Shown one piece after another: positions 1 to 8,145 of a DNA stretch of 64,000 nt. The first letter of the stretch is position 1. Each line of letters opens with the position of its first letter. This stretch comes from Roseomonas sp. KE2513. Lineage in GTDB: Bacteria; Pseudomonadota; Alphaproteobacteria; Acetobacterales; Acetobacteraceae. The stretch is from NCBI RefSeq assembly GCF_016107305.1, contig NZ_RCVR01000007.1, positions 164,542 to 228,541 of the forward strand. The letters run 5' to 3'. The position numbers and the translations under genes are program-made. Below the pieces are notes generated by a model. That model searched no databases, was not told where the DNA came from, and was given only the letters and a program-made list of their open reading frames with translations.

Positions 1-1029
1 CAGCACGCGGCGACGGCGATAGGCCTCCAGCGCCGCCTCTGCATCGCCGGGGTGCGCCGCCATTTCCTGAGCGAGGCAGACGCCATCCTCCATCGCCATG
101 CAAGCGCCCTGCGCCAGGTATTGCAACGTGGGATGCGCGGCGTCGCCCAGCACGGCCACGCGGCCATCCACCCATTTCTCCGTGGGATCGCGGTCGCAGA
201 GCACCCAAAGCTTCCAGTCCCGCCCGTGGCGGATGATGCTCTGCGCCTTCGGATGCACGTGCTCGAAGCCGCGCATCACCTCCTCCTCCTCCACGGGCAG
301 GCCGGCCACCGGCTCGGGCGCGTCGTTGTGGTAGGTGACAACGAGGTTGAAGGTCTTCCACCCAGAGAGCGGGTAGTGGACGATATGGCACTTCGGCCCG
401 GCCCAAAGCGTCGCCGCGTTCCAGCGAAGGTCCTCCGGCATCTGCTCGGTCGGGATGACGGAACGATAGGTGGTGTGGCCGGTCACGCGCGGCGGGCCAT
501 CGCCCACCACGCGGGTGCGAATGCGAGACCACAATCCGTCCGCCCCAATCAGCACGGAACCCGGAACCGCCTCGCCGGATTGCAGAAGGGCCGTTACGCC
601 GCTGCCATCCTGCTCGTAATCCATGACCGCGCAGCCGGTGCGGAGCGTGATGCGCGGGCTCGCCTCGCAGGCACGGAGAAACACGCCGTGCAGGTCGCCC
701 CGGTGCACGACGGCGTAGGGGTTGCCGAAGCGCCGCCGGAAATCCTCCTTCAGGTCGATAATGGCGATGTCCTCGGCCATCAGCGCGTCCATCAGCCGAA
801 GCTGGTCCACGTAGACGGCCATGGCCCGCGCCGCGTCGCCGATGCCCAGGTGATCGAAGGCCTGGAAGGCATTGGGGCCGAGCTGGATGCCCGCGCCGAT
901 CTCGCCCAGCACCGGTGCGCGCTCCAGCACCGTCACGTTGAAGCCGGCCTGGGCGAGCCCGAGGGCCGCGGCCAGCCCGCCGATGCCGCCACCGGCGATG
1001 AGGATCGGCTTTTCCTGGCGAGTGGTCAT
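1..1029 (-). CDS. FAD-dependent aromatic-acid hydroxylase (3-hydroxybenzoate 6-hydroxylase / salicylate hydroxylase type), 3' end beyond the window
   Basis: Flavoprotein monooxygenase that should hydroxylate a benzoate-type ring with NAD(P)H and O2. Reading leftward from an ATG at 1029, 343 codons are visible and the frame stays open to the window edge, so the C-terminus is missing. The N-terminus has the dinucleotide-binding motif GGGIGGL (residues 13-19). A GADG motif lies near residue 160, and the second FAD motif GDAAHP is near residue 300, followed by an active-site segment LQYLAQGA. It diverges from gentisate 1,2-dioxygenase across 197 bp, which makes 3-hydroxybenzoate-to-gentisate hydroxylation the best guess. 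Salicylate 1- or 5-hydroxylase activity cannot be excluded from sequence alone. Confidence 0.85.
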   Translation of the reverse strand, partial: MTTRQEKPILIAGGGIGGLAAALGLAQAGFNVTVLERAPVLGEIGAGIQLGPNAFQAFDHLGIGDAARAMAVYVDQLRLMDALMAEDIAIIDLKEDFRRRFGNPYAVVHRGDLHGVFLRACEASPRITLRTGCAVMDYEQDGSGVTALLQSGEAVPGSVLIGADGLWSRIRTRVVGDGPPRVTGHTTYRSVIPTEQMPEDLRWNAATLWAGPKCHIVHYPLSGWKTFNLVVTYHNDAPEPVAGLPVEEEEVMRGFEHVHPKAQSIIRHGRDWKLWVLCDRDPTEKWVDGRVAVLGDAAHPTLQYLAQGACMAMEDGVCLAQEMAAHPGDAEAALEAYRRRRVL

Positions 1030-1170
1030 CCTTGGTCCTCCGGGTGCATGGTCTTCTCGCCGGCGTTCGCTTCGCCGGGGCCGTTCAGGGCTGCCGCAAA
1101 GGGGGCTGGGAGAGGGTGGTGGCAACGACCACATCCCCCGACGCAACCCGAACGGGGCAGCTCGACGGGA

Positions 1171-1203
1171 TTGACCTTACACGGATTGTCCGTATACGGT
1201 CAA
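1171..1203 (+). promoter_or_regulatory. Promoter with overlapping 33-bp dyad (candidate operator of the gentisate genes)
   Basis: The region is symmetric about position 1187. Outer arms are TTGACC (1171-1176) and GGTCAA (1198-1203). Inner arms are ACGGA (1181-1185) and TCCGT (1189-1193). The left outer arm also reads as a -35 hexamer, and TATACG (1193-1198) stands 16 bp downstream as a -10. A repressor bound here would block the dioxygenase promoter. The half-site ATACGGTCAA (1194-1203) recurs with one mismatch at 4405-4414, beside the MarR gene. That the MarR protein binds here is inference. Confidence 0.6.
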
Positions 1204-1226
1204 ACCTCAAAGGAGGGACGGCGACG

Positions 1227-2300
1227 ATGGACACGAATGTGAATTCCGCGCCCGGCACGCAGGACCCGGCGGTGGAGGCGAGGCGCCAGGAGTTCTACGG
1301 CCGCATCGGCCAGCAGAACCTGACGCCCCTCTGGCTTTCGCTTGCGGAACTGGTCACCCCCGAGCCGCGCAGCGCCTGCCGCCCTGCCAGCTGGCGCTTC
1401 GATGAGATCCGTGCCGCGATGATGGAGGCCGGCAGCCTCATCACCGCCAAGGAGGCCGAGCGCCGCGTGCTGGTGCTCGAGAACCCAGGGCTCCGAGGCC
1501 AGTCCCGCATCACCACCTCGCTCTATTCCGGCGTACAGCTCGTCCTGCCCGGCGAGGTCGCGCCCGCCCATCGCCACACCCAGACCGCACTGCGCTTCGT
1601 CCTCGAGGGCAGCGGCGCCTACACCGCTGTGAACGGCGAGCGCACGATCATGGAGGAGGGCGACTTCATCATCACGCCCCCCATGTCCTGGCACGATCAC
1701 GGCAACGAGAGCGACCGGCCGATCTTCTGGCTCGACGGCCTCGACATCCCCGTGGTTCAGCTCCTCGATGCCTCCTTCGCCGAACACCTCGACCAGGACG
1801 AGCAGCCCGTCACCCGCCCCCTCGGCGACAGCGACGCGCGCTTTGGCGCCAACCTCATGCCGGTGGACCACAAGCCCAGCGGCGGCAGCTCCCCTGTCTT
1901 CAACTATCCCTATGCCCGCACGCGCGAGGCGCTGGAGCGCATGCGCCGCGCCGAGGCCTGGGATCCCTGCCACGGGCTGAAGATGCGCTACACCAACCCG
2001 GTCACCGGCAACCACGCCATGGCGACCATGGGCACCTTCATCCAGCTCCTGCCGAAGGGCTTCTCCACCGCCGCCTACCGCTCCACCGACGCGACCGTCT
2101 TCGTGCCGATGGAGGGCCGCGGTCGCAGCATCATCGGCGACGACTTCGTGGTGGACTGGGGCAAGCGCGACGTCTTCGTCGTTCCCTCCTGGAAGAAGGT
2201 CCGCCACGAGGCGGCGGAGGAGAGCGTCCTCTTTTCCTTCTCGGACCGGCCTGTGCAGGAAGCGCTGCACCTCTGGCGCGAGGACCGCGGCAACGCCTGA
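1227..2300 (+). CDS. Gentisate 1,2-dioxygenase
   Basis: Bicupin Fe(II) ring-cleavage dioxygenase that converts gentisate to maleylpyruvate in the cytoplasm. The product is 357 residues, the usual family size. The N-terminal cupin carries the metal ligands H115 and H117 (PAHRHTQ) and the H156/H158 pair (SWHDHGN). The second cupin spans roughly residues 250-340. The ATG at 1227 was chosen because AGGAGGG (1211-1217) lies at ideal distance; the open frame extends further upstream but without support. It faces the flavin hydroxylase divergently, so the two would act in sequence. Genes for the next steps (maleylpyruvate isomerase, fumarylpyruvate hydrolase) are not visible. Confidence 0.93.
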   Translation: MDTNVNSAPGTQDPAVEARRQEFYGRIGQQNLTPLWLSLAELVTPEPRSACRPASWRFDEIRAAMMEAGSLITAKEAERRVLVLENPGLRGQSRITTSLYSGVQLVLPGEVAPAHRHTQTALRFVLEGSGAYTAVNGERTIMEEGDFIITPPMSWHDHGNESDRPIFWLDGLDIPVVQLLDASFAEHLDQDEQPVTRPLGDSDARFGANLMPVDHKPSGGSSPVFNYPYARTREALERMRRAEAWDPCHGLKMRYTNPVTGNHAMATMGTFIQLLPKGFSTAAYRSTDATVFVPMEGRGRSIIGDDFVVDWGKRDVFVVPSWKKVRHEAAEESVLFSFSDRPVQEALHLWREDRGNA

Positions 2301-2321
2301 TGGGGTGGCGTTGGTGACTCT

Positions 2322-2353
2322 GGGGAGAGGAAGAAGGAATTCTTCCTCTCCCC
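2322..2353. terminator. Perfect 14-bp hairpin between convergent genes
   Basis: GGGGAGAGGAAGAA (2322-2335) is perfectly complementary to TTCTTCCTCTCCCC (2340-2353) around the loop GGAA. It starts 22 bp after the dioxygenase stop and lies between convergent transcription units, so it probably serves as a bidirectional terminator. No strong T-tract follows on the plus strand. The hairpin is one end of a dispersed intergenic repeat that has a second copy at 39213-39365. Confidence 0.6.
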
Positions 2354-2478
2354 GAACCCCTCACCATCATCTTCTTCTTCTATCTGTTTGGAATCGCTGA
2401 GCGGCCGGTGAGCCTTGGGTCGTGGACCCGAGGCGACTGCACATGCGGGAAGGGTGCCGGGAAAAGAACCGGCTCCCA
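2322..2478 (-). repeat. Dispersed intergenic repeat, copy 1 (inverted relative to copy 2)
   Basis: On the minus strand this stretch aligns by eye with the plus strand at 39213-39365 over about 150 bp with roughly three quarters identity. The longest exact block is GCATGTGCAGTCGCCTC (complement of 2430-2446), matching 39245-39261. Other shared blocks are ACCGGCCG, AAGATGATGG and GAGAGGAAGA, in the same order. Both copies fill a gap between convergent genes and end in a purine-rich hairpin. No coding potential is convincing here. Confidence 0.7.
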
Positions 2479-2507
2479 TCATTCATCCGCGCCAGCCAGA
2501 TGGGGAT

Positions 2508-2589
2508 CCAAGGGCCTCAGGCCCTTGGCGGGCGCGGGACGAACGCTGCGCGTTCGCCCGGAGGTACGGAGAGGGCAACGCCCTCTCCG
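2508..2589. repeat. Cluster of three short hairpins (REP-like palindromic unit)
   Basis: Three perfect stem-loops follow each other within 82 bp. CCAAGGGCC/GGCCCTTGG has loop TCA (2508-2528). CGAACGC/GCGTTCG has loop TGC (2540-2556). CGGAGAGGGC/GCCCTCTCCG has loop AAC (2567-2589). All have 3-nt loops, and none is followed by a T-tract. The array fills the remainder of the convergent intergenic gap and resembles bacterial interspersed palindromic elements. Confidence 0.6.
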
Positions 2590-2622
2590 GGGCCAGCAAG
2601 GCGGCAGTGACGAAGAGAGATT

Positions 2623-3585
2623 CTACTCCGGCTCGATCTTCGCCACCTCGGCCATCTTCGCGCTCCGCACGTTCTCGGTCGCGATGAAGCGGGTGAAGGT
2701 GGCGCGGTCTTCCGTCACTGGTTCCGCACCCTGCTCGGCGAGGCGCGCGCGGATGTCGGGCTCGCGGGAAATCGTCTGCACGGCGGTGTTCACGCGGTCG
2801 GCCTCGGCGTCGGCCAGGCCCTTCGGCGCCCACATCGCGTACCACAGCGTGAAGTCGAGCGAGGGCATGCCCTGTTCGGCGATGGTCGGGATCGCCGGCG
2901 CACGGGGCGAGCGTTGCGGACCCATGATGGCGTAGGCGCGAAGCTTCCCATCCTCGATCTGCGGCAGGGCCGAGCCGAGCGGGGCCACCATCAGCGCGGT
3001 ATTGCCGGAGACAACGTCGGTCAGCGCGGGCGCGGTGCCGCGATAGGTGACGACAAGACTGTCGAGGCCCGCCTCGCGCTTGAAGCCCTCGGTCGCCAGG
3101 TGCCCCATGGAGCCGAGGCCGGAATTGGCAAAGGTGAAGCGGTCGGGCCGCGACTTCATCGCCGGGATTAGCGCGGCAACGCCCCCTTCCGGTGTGCTGC
3201 GCGGGTTGCCCACGAGCACCATGGGCGCCGTCGCCAGGCGCGAGATGGGCGTGAAGTCTCCCACGGGGTCGTAGGGTACGGAGCGCATCACGTGCTTGGC
3301 CATGAGCTGGATGTCGGCGTTGACGAGGTAGGTGAGCCCGTCGGCCGCCGAGCGCGCCACCTCCGCCGCACCGAGCGTGTTGCTCGCGCCGGAGCGGTTC
3401 TCCACCACCCAGGTCGAGCCCAGCAGATCGCCGAGGCGCGTGGCGTAGATGCGCCCGATGATGTCGATCGCCCCGCCCGGCGCCGCCGGCACGACGATGC
3501 GCACCGGCCGCCGCTGCGCGCGCACCGCAACGGGAAGGGCGGCGAGGAGCGAAGCGGCACCGAGGCTTCGACGGCTGATGTTCAT
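2623..3585 (-). CDS. Bug/TctC-family periplasmic solute-binding protein
   Basis: Periplasmic receptor of the tripartite tricarboxylate transporter type, 320 residues, that should capture an organic or aromatic acid. The N-terminus NISRRSLGAASLLAALPVAVRAQ is a signal peptide of possible Tat type (SRRSLG). The mature part starts with the family hallmark RPVRIVVPAAPGGAIDIIGR. The ATG at 3585 was chosen over the GTG at 3591 because AGGAGGG sits 8 nt upstream. That Shine-Dalgarno sequence overlaps the TAG stop of the aldolase gene, so the two are translationally linked. The TctA/TctB membrane subunits are absent from the window, as is common for Bug proteins. The link to benzoate-type substrates comes from context only. 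Confidence 0.87.
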   Translation of the reverse strand: MNISRRSLGAASLLAALPVAVRAQRRPVRIVVPAAPGGAIDIIGRIYATRLGDLLGSTWVVENRSGASNTLGAAEVARSAADGLTYLVNADIQLMAKHVMRSVPYDPVGDFTPISRLATAPMVLVGNPRSTPEGGVAALIPAMKSRPDRFTFANSGLGSMGHLATEGFKREAGLDSLVVTYRGTAPALTDVVSGNTALMVAPLGSALPQIEDGKLRAYAIMGPQRSPRAPAIPTIAEQGMPSLDFTLWYAMWAPKGLADAEADRVNTAVQTISREPDIRARLAEQGAEPVTEDRATFTRFIATENVRSAKMAEVAKIEPE

Positions 3586-3597
3586 GGCCACTCCCTC

Positions 3598-4320
3598 CTA
3601 GATGCCACCATAGCCGGCGCGGGCCCGCCAGTAGGACCAGGCGCGCTCCAGCGGCCGCTCGCCCATCAGCATGTCGCCGGCCATGCGCGTCTCGCCCTCG
3701 GTGAGGTAGCGCGGCTTGCCCATCGCCATGGCGCGGGACTGCAGTTCCGCGTTGTCCTTCATCCGCACGGAGACGAAGACCACCGCCGGAAGGGATTGCG
3801 CGGCGCAGGTGGCGCCGTGATTGCGCAGCAGCACCGAGGTGCCGCCGCCGAGCACCTTCGCCAGGCTGTCGGCCTTCGGCACGTCGTCGATGAGCATGTT
3901 CGTGTCGCCGAACTCGTCCCGGCTGTCCCAGACCGGCACCGGGCCGCCCAGCACGGAACCCATGTGGAACACGGGCCGGAGCGGCACCTCGTCGATCACC
4001 GTATAGGGCAGCACGGCTGGCGAGTGGTGGTGCACCGTCGCCTGCACGTCCGGCCGCGCGGCGAAAATCCGCGCGTGCAGCACGCTCTCGAGGTAAGGGC
4101 GTAGGCCCTTCGGATCGACGGGGACGCCGTCCAGTGTGAACTCCAGCAGGTCGTCGCGCGTGACGATCTCGGGCGAGCGGGAGCGCGAGACGAAGAAGCG
4201 GTCCGCGCGATCGGGGTGGCGCACCGCGACATGCCCAAAGTCGTCGAGCACGTTCTCATGCGCGAGGATGCGGTTGGCGATCACAAGGTCGCCCAGCAAG
4301 CTGTGCAGGTCCTGCTTCAA
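3598..4320 (-). CDS. Class II aldolase/adducin-family protein
   Basis: A 240-residue protein of the AraD/FucA fold, a zinc-dependent aldolase or decarboxylase family. Family motifs are GHVAVRHP near the N-terminus, ESVLHARIF, the metal-binding HHHSPA segment and LRNHG in the C-terminal half. The proposed start is TTG at 4320, preceded at 8 nt by GGAG. It is the first gene of a two-gene unit with the Bug binding protein and diverges from the MarR gene across 151 bp. In aromatic-acid clusters, family members can act on ring-cleavage or side-chain intermediates. The substrate cannot be read from the sequence. Confidence 0.82.
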   Translation of the reverse strand: MKQDLHSLLGDLVIANRILAHENVLDDFGHVAVRHPDRADRFFVSRSRSPEIVTRDDLLEFTLDGVPVDPKGLRPYLESVLHARIFAARPDVQATVHHHSPAVLPYTVIDEVPLRPVFHMGSVLGGPVPVWDSRDEFGDTNMLIDDVPKADSLAKVLGGGTSVLLRNHGATCAAQSLPAVVFVSVRMKDNAELQSRAMAMGKPRYLTEGETRMAGDMLMGERPLERAWSYWRARAGYGGI

Positions 4321-4387
4321 GCCGGTGTCTCCATCCCTTTCGAGGGGTGGACCGAGCGGCGGACCTCCCCATTCCTTTGAAAAGGCA

Positions 4388-4414
4388 GTATGCGTTCTTT
4401 CAGCATACCGTCAA
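4388..4414. promoter_or_regulatory. Inverted repeat in the marR/aldolase intergenic region (candidate MarR operator)
   Basis: GTATGC (4388-4393) and GCATAC (4403-4408) form a perfect inverted repeat with a 9-bp spacer, between the divergent aldolase and MarR starts. The right arm continues as ATACCGTCAA (4405-4414), which matches 9 of 10 bases of ATACGGTCAA in the dyad at 1171-1203. This makes it a candidate shared operator for autoregulation of the MarR gene and control of the gentisate genes. Confidence 0.5.
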
Positions 4415-4471
4415 TGCGGCCGACCGTCGCCCGGAAGATCAGCCGACAGAACAACACGGAACCCGCACCCG

Positions 4472-4933
4472 ATGCACGAACTCTACGCCATGCCCGGGCA
4501 CCTCATCCGGCGGGCCCAGCAGATATCCAGCGCCCTCTTCGCCGAGGAGGTGGCCGCGCAGGACCTCACCTCGGTGCAGTTCGGCGCTCTCTACGCCATC
4601 CGCGAGAACCCGGACGTGGACGCGACACGCCTCTCCGCCCTCATTGCGTTCGATCGCTCCACCCTTGGCGGCGTGCTCGAGCGGCTGGAGGCGAAGGGCT
4701 GGATCGAGCGCTCCCACACCGAGGGTGACCGCCGCGCCAAGCGCCTGCGCCTCACCCCGGAAGGCGAGGCGCTCCTTCGCCGCGTGGAACCCGCTGTTCG
4801 GCGCGTGCAGGAGCGCATCCTGGCACCCCTCTCGCCGACGGACCGCGCCACCCTCATCCGTCTCCTCGGCGAATTGGCGGAGGTGCACAACGAGGTGACG
4901 CCAGCGCCGCTGCGCCGCCGGGCAGTGGGGTAG
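4472..4933 (+). CDS. MarR-family transcriptional regulator
   Basis: A 153-residue winged-helix regulator. MarR features are the dimerisation helices at both ends, the recognition region DATRLSALIAFDRSTLGGVLER, and the wing with the conserved D-R pair in EGDRRAKRLRLT. MarR proteins usually repress nearby catabolic genes and are released by phenolic or aromatic ligands. That fits the hydroxylase, dioxygenase and binding-protein genes on its left. The ATG at 4472 gives the normal family length; the upstream part of the frame is a random extension. The Shine-Dalgarno sequence is weak (CGGAA). The gene ends three bases before the convergent GTPase gene. Confidence 0.9.
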   Translation: MHELYAMPGHLIRRAQQISSALFAEEVAAQDLTSVQFGALYAIRENPDVDATRLSALIAFDRSTLGGVLERLEAKGWIERSHTEGDRRAKRLRLTPEGEALLRRVEPAVRRVQERILAPLSPTDRATLIRLLGELAEVHNEVTPAPLRRRAVG

Positions 4934-4936
4934 CCG

Positions 4937-6388
4937 CTACCCCCGGAAGCGCCCGAGGAAGGCCACGACCTCCTGCAGGGTCGGCGGACGGTGCAACACC
5001 GCCCAGCGATCCCTCAGGAAGGCGAGGTAGGCATTGCCCAGCGCGGTCGTCAGCCCATAGGCCACCGCCGCGTTGATCGCACCGCCCGCGATGCTGCCGA
5101 CCCCGGGCACGAGCTTCAGCAGCGTGCCGAAGGCCCGGGCCGCGACCCTGCCGCCCATCCCCGCCGCGGCCGGGCCGAGCAGCGCGGCGGCGACAGCCTT
5201 CAGCGGCATCTCCTCGGCCGGCGTGCCCATGCGGACGGTCACGTCCACGATCATCTTCGCCTGCAAGCCGAAGAGCAGCGCGGCATCGGCGAAGGGCAGG
5301 GGGGTGGCCGAGAGGGCGGCGGCCGCCCTCGCATGCGCGGCAATGGCCGCCTCCGCCTCGGCGATCTTCGGCGCGAGGGCGACGAGATTCGCCGCCGCCG
5401 CCGCCGCGCGCCGCCCGGCCGGCAGGGCCGCGACGGTGGCCGCCACCAACTCCTCCAGCCCGCGCGCCTCTACCTTCGCGCCGCCTGGAAACAGGCGCGG
5501 GGCCGCCACCACCCGCAGCACGGCCGTGGCCTCCGGCACCAGCGCCCTCGCGGCCTCCGAGAGCCGGTCCTCCCCCCAGGCCTTGGTCAGCACGAGGATC
5601 ACCGGAACCCCGCCCTGCGCCAGCAGGCGAGCGAGATCCCGGTCCGCCGGCTCCACCCGCTCCCCCGCCGAATCGACGCAGAGCCAGGCCACGTGCAGCC
5701 GCTCCTCCTCGGGCAGGGCGGACAGGCGGGCCAGCTCCGCCTCCACCGCCTCCCGCGTCTCGCCATAGGCGCCCGGCTCCAGCCCGCGCGTATCGGCCAG
5801 GTGCAGCGGCGCGCAGGGGTGCCGGTACCAGGTGGCGGCGGAGGAGACCGGCGCGCCCTCTCCCGCCTCCGCCACCACGCGCCCAAAGACTGCGTTCACC
5901 AGGGTGCTCTTGCCCGCCCCGGATCGGCCGGCCAGCAGAACGTTGCAGCGCTGCATCCCCGCCAGACGGTCCTCCACGCCAGGAAGCGCCGCCACCGCGT
6001 CATCCAGCAGGGTCGTGCCCCGCCCGAGCAGCCGGCCGAGCCATGTCCCGCGCCGCGGGGCGGGGCGGGTGAAGCCGCGCACCACCGCTGCCCGATCTCC
6101 CAGCGCCGAGAGCTTCTTCACCCGCAGCGCCGTCAGCAGGGCGATCAGCCCCGGCGCGGCCTCCGCCCCCTCCACCAGCATCGGCCGCAGGGCCGTCGCG
6201 AGCGGCAGGGGGCCGGGATCGGGAAGCCCCGCCGCGGCCGCGATCTCCGCCCGCTCCGCCCGGGTGCAGAGCAGCAGGAGCGGCAGCGGGTCGCCCCCGG
6301 CCACGGCACGGCGGGCGTGCTCCAGCGCGACGGCGATCGGGTCGGCCTTGACGGGCTTGCGGCGCATCACGACGACTCTGCCCGGCAT
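4937..6388 (-). CDS. YcjF-like GTPase with C-terminal hydrophobic DUF697-type region
   Basis: A 483-residue P-loop GTPase with a membrane-associating tail. The G domain starts near residue 150: G1 GRSGAGKST (155-163), G3 DTRG (199-202) and a G4-like LTKA near 268. TKAW replaces the usual NKxD, so nucleotide specificity is uncertain. Glycine/alanine-rich hydrophobic helices from about residue 370 to 470 resemble DUF697. The ATG at 6388 has GGGAGG close upstream. Its start codon overlaps the start of the divergent membrane-protein gene, so an internal ATG at 6367 is a possible alternative. A paralogous shorter GTPase lies at 8146-8808. Confidence 0.75.
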   Translation of the reverse strand: MPGRVVVMRRKPVKADPIAVALEHARRAVAGGDPLPLLLLCTRAERAEIAAAAGLPDPGPLPLATALRPMLVEGAEAAPGLIALLTALRVKKLSALGDRAAVVRGFTRPAPRRGTWLGRLLGRGTTLLDDAVAALPGVEDRLAGMQRCNVLLAGRSGAGKSTLVNAVFGRVVAEAGEGAPVSSAATWYRHPCAPLHLADTRGLEPGAYGETREAVEAELARLSALPEEERLHVAWLCVDSAGERVEPADRDLARLLAQGGVPVILVLTKAWGEDRLSEAARALVPEATAVLRVVAAPRLFPGGAKVEARGLEELVAATVAALPAGRRAAAAAANLVALAPKIAEAEAAIAAHARAAAALSATPLPFADAALLFGLQAKMIVDVTVRMGTPAEEMPLKAVAAALLGPAAAGMGGRVAARAFGTLLKLVPGVGSIAGGAINAAVAYGLTTALGNAYLAFLRDRWAVLHRPPTLQEVVAFLGRFRG

Positions 6389-7103
6389 GTCCCCTCCCGT
6401 CCAACCCCCTCCAGCTCTCCAGGCCCCTGATCAGGAGGGCGGCAGCGCCTCTCTCATCGCCGCCCTGCTCGCGGGCAGCGAGGCGGAGCTGGCGGCGGAG
6501 CTGGAACCAGCGGTGGAGGCCTTCATCGGCAACGCCGTCTTCCGCTACGTGGCGGAGGAGGCGCTGGTCGCCATCTCCGTCACCGCCGTCTTCTTCGCTC
6601 TCGCGGCCGTCGCGCCCCTCCTGCCCAGCGTCGGCTGGGCCATCGCGGCGGCGGGCGCGGTGCTCCTCTGGTACCTCCTCCACTTCGCACAGGGGGTGAT
6701 CTCCACCTGGCCGCTCGTCCGCGCCCTGTTCCTGCTGCGCGGTGCTCCGGTCTTCCGCTTCGCCCTCTTCGTTCTTGCCCGCCACGCGATCACAATGCTG
6801 GAGACGAAGATGGAGGAGGTGGGCCGCGCCGCCTCCCTCATCCCCCGCCTCGGTCTCCGCGCCGCGCGCCTTGTCTACCAGGACGACCGCGACCGCGTGG
6901 CCCTCGCCCTGGCCGACGCCCTCGGCAAGGCCGTGCGGCGGGAACTCCTCTGGACGGCGGCGCTCGGCCTCCTGCCCATGCTCGTGGTGATGTTCGGCTT
7001 CCGCTCGGCCCTCATGTGGAAGGCGGGCCTCTACGGCGTCGCCCATATGGCCTGGTGGGAGCTGCTGCTGCTCCCCTTCCGCGGTATCGGCATGGGATTC
7101 TAG
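6387..7103 (+). CDS. Membrane protein of unknown function, partner of GTPases
   Basis: A 238-residue protein without a recognised family. After an acidic N-terminal segment of about 60 residues there are two closely spaced transmembrane segments (about 65-105) and more hydrophobic stretches near 110-130 and in the last 50 residues. The middle is amphipathic. The proposed ATG (6387-6389) overlaps the divergent GTPase start codon (6388-6386). It has no strong Shine-Dalgarno sequence, so the start is uncertain. GTPases of the YcjF/DUF697 type often neighbour such integral membrane proteins. A structural partnership is inference from position only. Confidence 0.6.
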   Translation: MSPPVQPPPALQAPDQEGGSASLIAALLAGSEAELAAELEPAVEAFIGNAVFRYVAEEALVAISVTAVFFALAAVAPLLPSVGWAIAAAGAVLLWYLLHFAQGVISTWPLVRALFLLRGAPVFRFALFVLARHAITMLETKMEEVGRAASLIPRLGLRAARLVYQDDRDRVALALADALGKAVRRELLWTAALGLLPMLVVMFGFRSALMWKAGLYGVAHMAWWELLLLPFRGIGMGF

Positions 7104-7190
7104 GAAGCACCCCAGGGTATCGCGCCGCCCCGCATGGCCGCCCGGGCGTTACACCAGGGGCCTCACTGGCCCGGGCGAGGATGCAAGACG

Positions 7191-7955
7191 ATGAGGATCC
7201 CCACCCTCTTCACCGCGGACCGCCGGCACGCGATCGGCACCCTCGCCGCCGCGGGGCTGGGCGCGGCCTCCGGCCCGGCCGCCGCGCAGGGCCGCCAGCC
7301 CGGCGGGGCGGCGCATGTCGTGCTGCTCGGCGACTCATCCTTCGACAACAAGGCCTATGTGGGCGGCCAACCCGATGTTGTGACGCATCTGCGCGGTCGG
7401 CTGCCGCCCCCCTGGCAGGCGACCCTGGCCGCGGTGGACGGCGCGGTATCGGGCGACGTGCCGCGGCAACTCGCGCGTGTTCCGGCAGAGGCCACGCATC
7501 TGGTGGTCAGCGTCGGCGGCAATGACGGTCTCCGGCAGGAAGGGGTGTTCCAGCAGGCCGCCAGGAGCGTCGGCGAGGGCGCGGCCAGGCTCGCTGATGT
7601 ACGCGAGCGCTTCCGGCAGGACTACCGCGCCATGCTCGACGCCGTCCTCGCGCGGGGGCTGCCGACGGCCCTCTGCACGGTCTACGACCCGCGCTTCCCC
7701 GATCCGCTGCGCCAGCGCCTGGCCCTGGCGGGCCTCGCGCTGTTCAACGACGTGATTATCCGGGCCGCCTTCTCGCGCGGCCTGCCCCTGCTCGACCTGC
7801 GCCTCATCTGCAGCGAGGACGCCGACTTCGCGAACCCCATCGAGCCCTCCGGACAGGGCGGCGGCAAGATCGCGGGGGCCATTCTCCATCTGCTCTCGGA
7901 GCACGACTTCGGCCGACAGCATCCCGAAGTCTTCACCGGCAGCCCTCGCCGGTAG
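7191..7955 (+). CDS. SGNH-hydrolase-like exported protein
   Basis: A 254-residue protein with the SGNH esterase/lipase signature. Block I is GDSSFDNK, carrying the nucleophile serine, and block III is GGND in VVSVGGNDG. The usual block V DxxH is replaced by a GQGGGKIAG stretch, so the catalytic His is not obvious and activity is uncertain. The N-terminus (RRHAIGTLAAAGLGAASGPAAAQG) looks like a signal peptide with an incomplete twin-arginine motif. The ATG at 7191 gives that signal peptide; the frame's longer upstream extension does not. The gene stands alone between the membrane-protein gene and the second GTPase. Confidence 0.75.
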   Translation: MRIPTLFTADRRHAIGTLAAAGLGAASGPAAAQGRQPGGAAHVVLLGDSSFDNKAYVGGQPDVVTHLRGRLPPPWQATLAAVDGAVSGDVPRQLARVPAEATHLVVSVGGNDGLRQEGVFQQAARSVGEGAARLADVRERFRQDYRAMLDAVLARGLPTALCTVYDPRFPDPLRQRLALAGLALFNDVIIRAAFSRGLPLLDLRLICSEDADFANPIEPSGQGGGKIAGAILHLLSEHDFGRQHPEVFTGSPRR

Positions 7956-8145
7956 TGCCTCAAGCCCTCGCGCGCCGGTCTCAGCCACGCCGAGGCGCCC
8001 TCCCGGCCCGAAACTCCCTGTTCGCCAGGAAGGACAACCTGTGGGTGGATGCCGAGCCCGCGCATCACGCTGAGCGCGACGCCGTAACCGCCCGATCCAT
8101 GCGGACCTCGCCTGCCAAGCCGGGAGGAGGCTGGACCACCCGGTG

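Noticed and set aside
7134..7190. Longer N-terminus for the SGNH protein
   Set aside because: It would bury the signal peptide that begins at ATG 7191.
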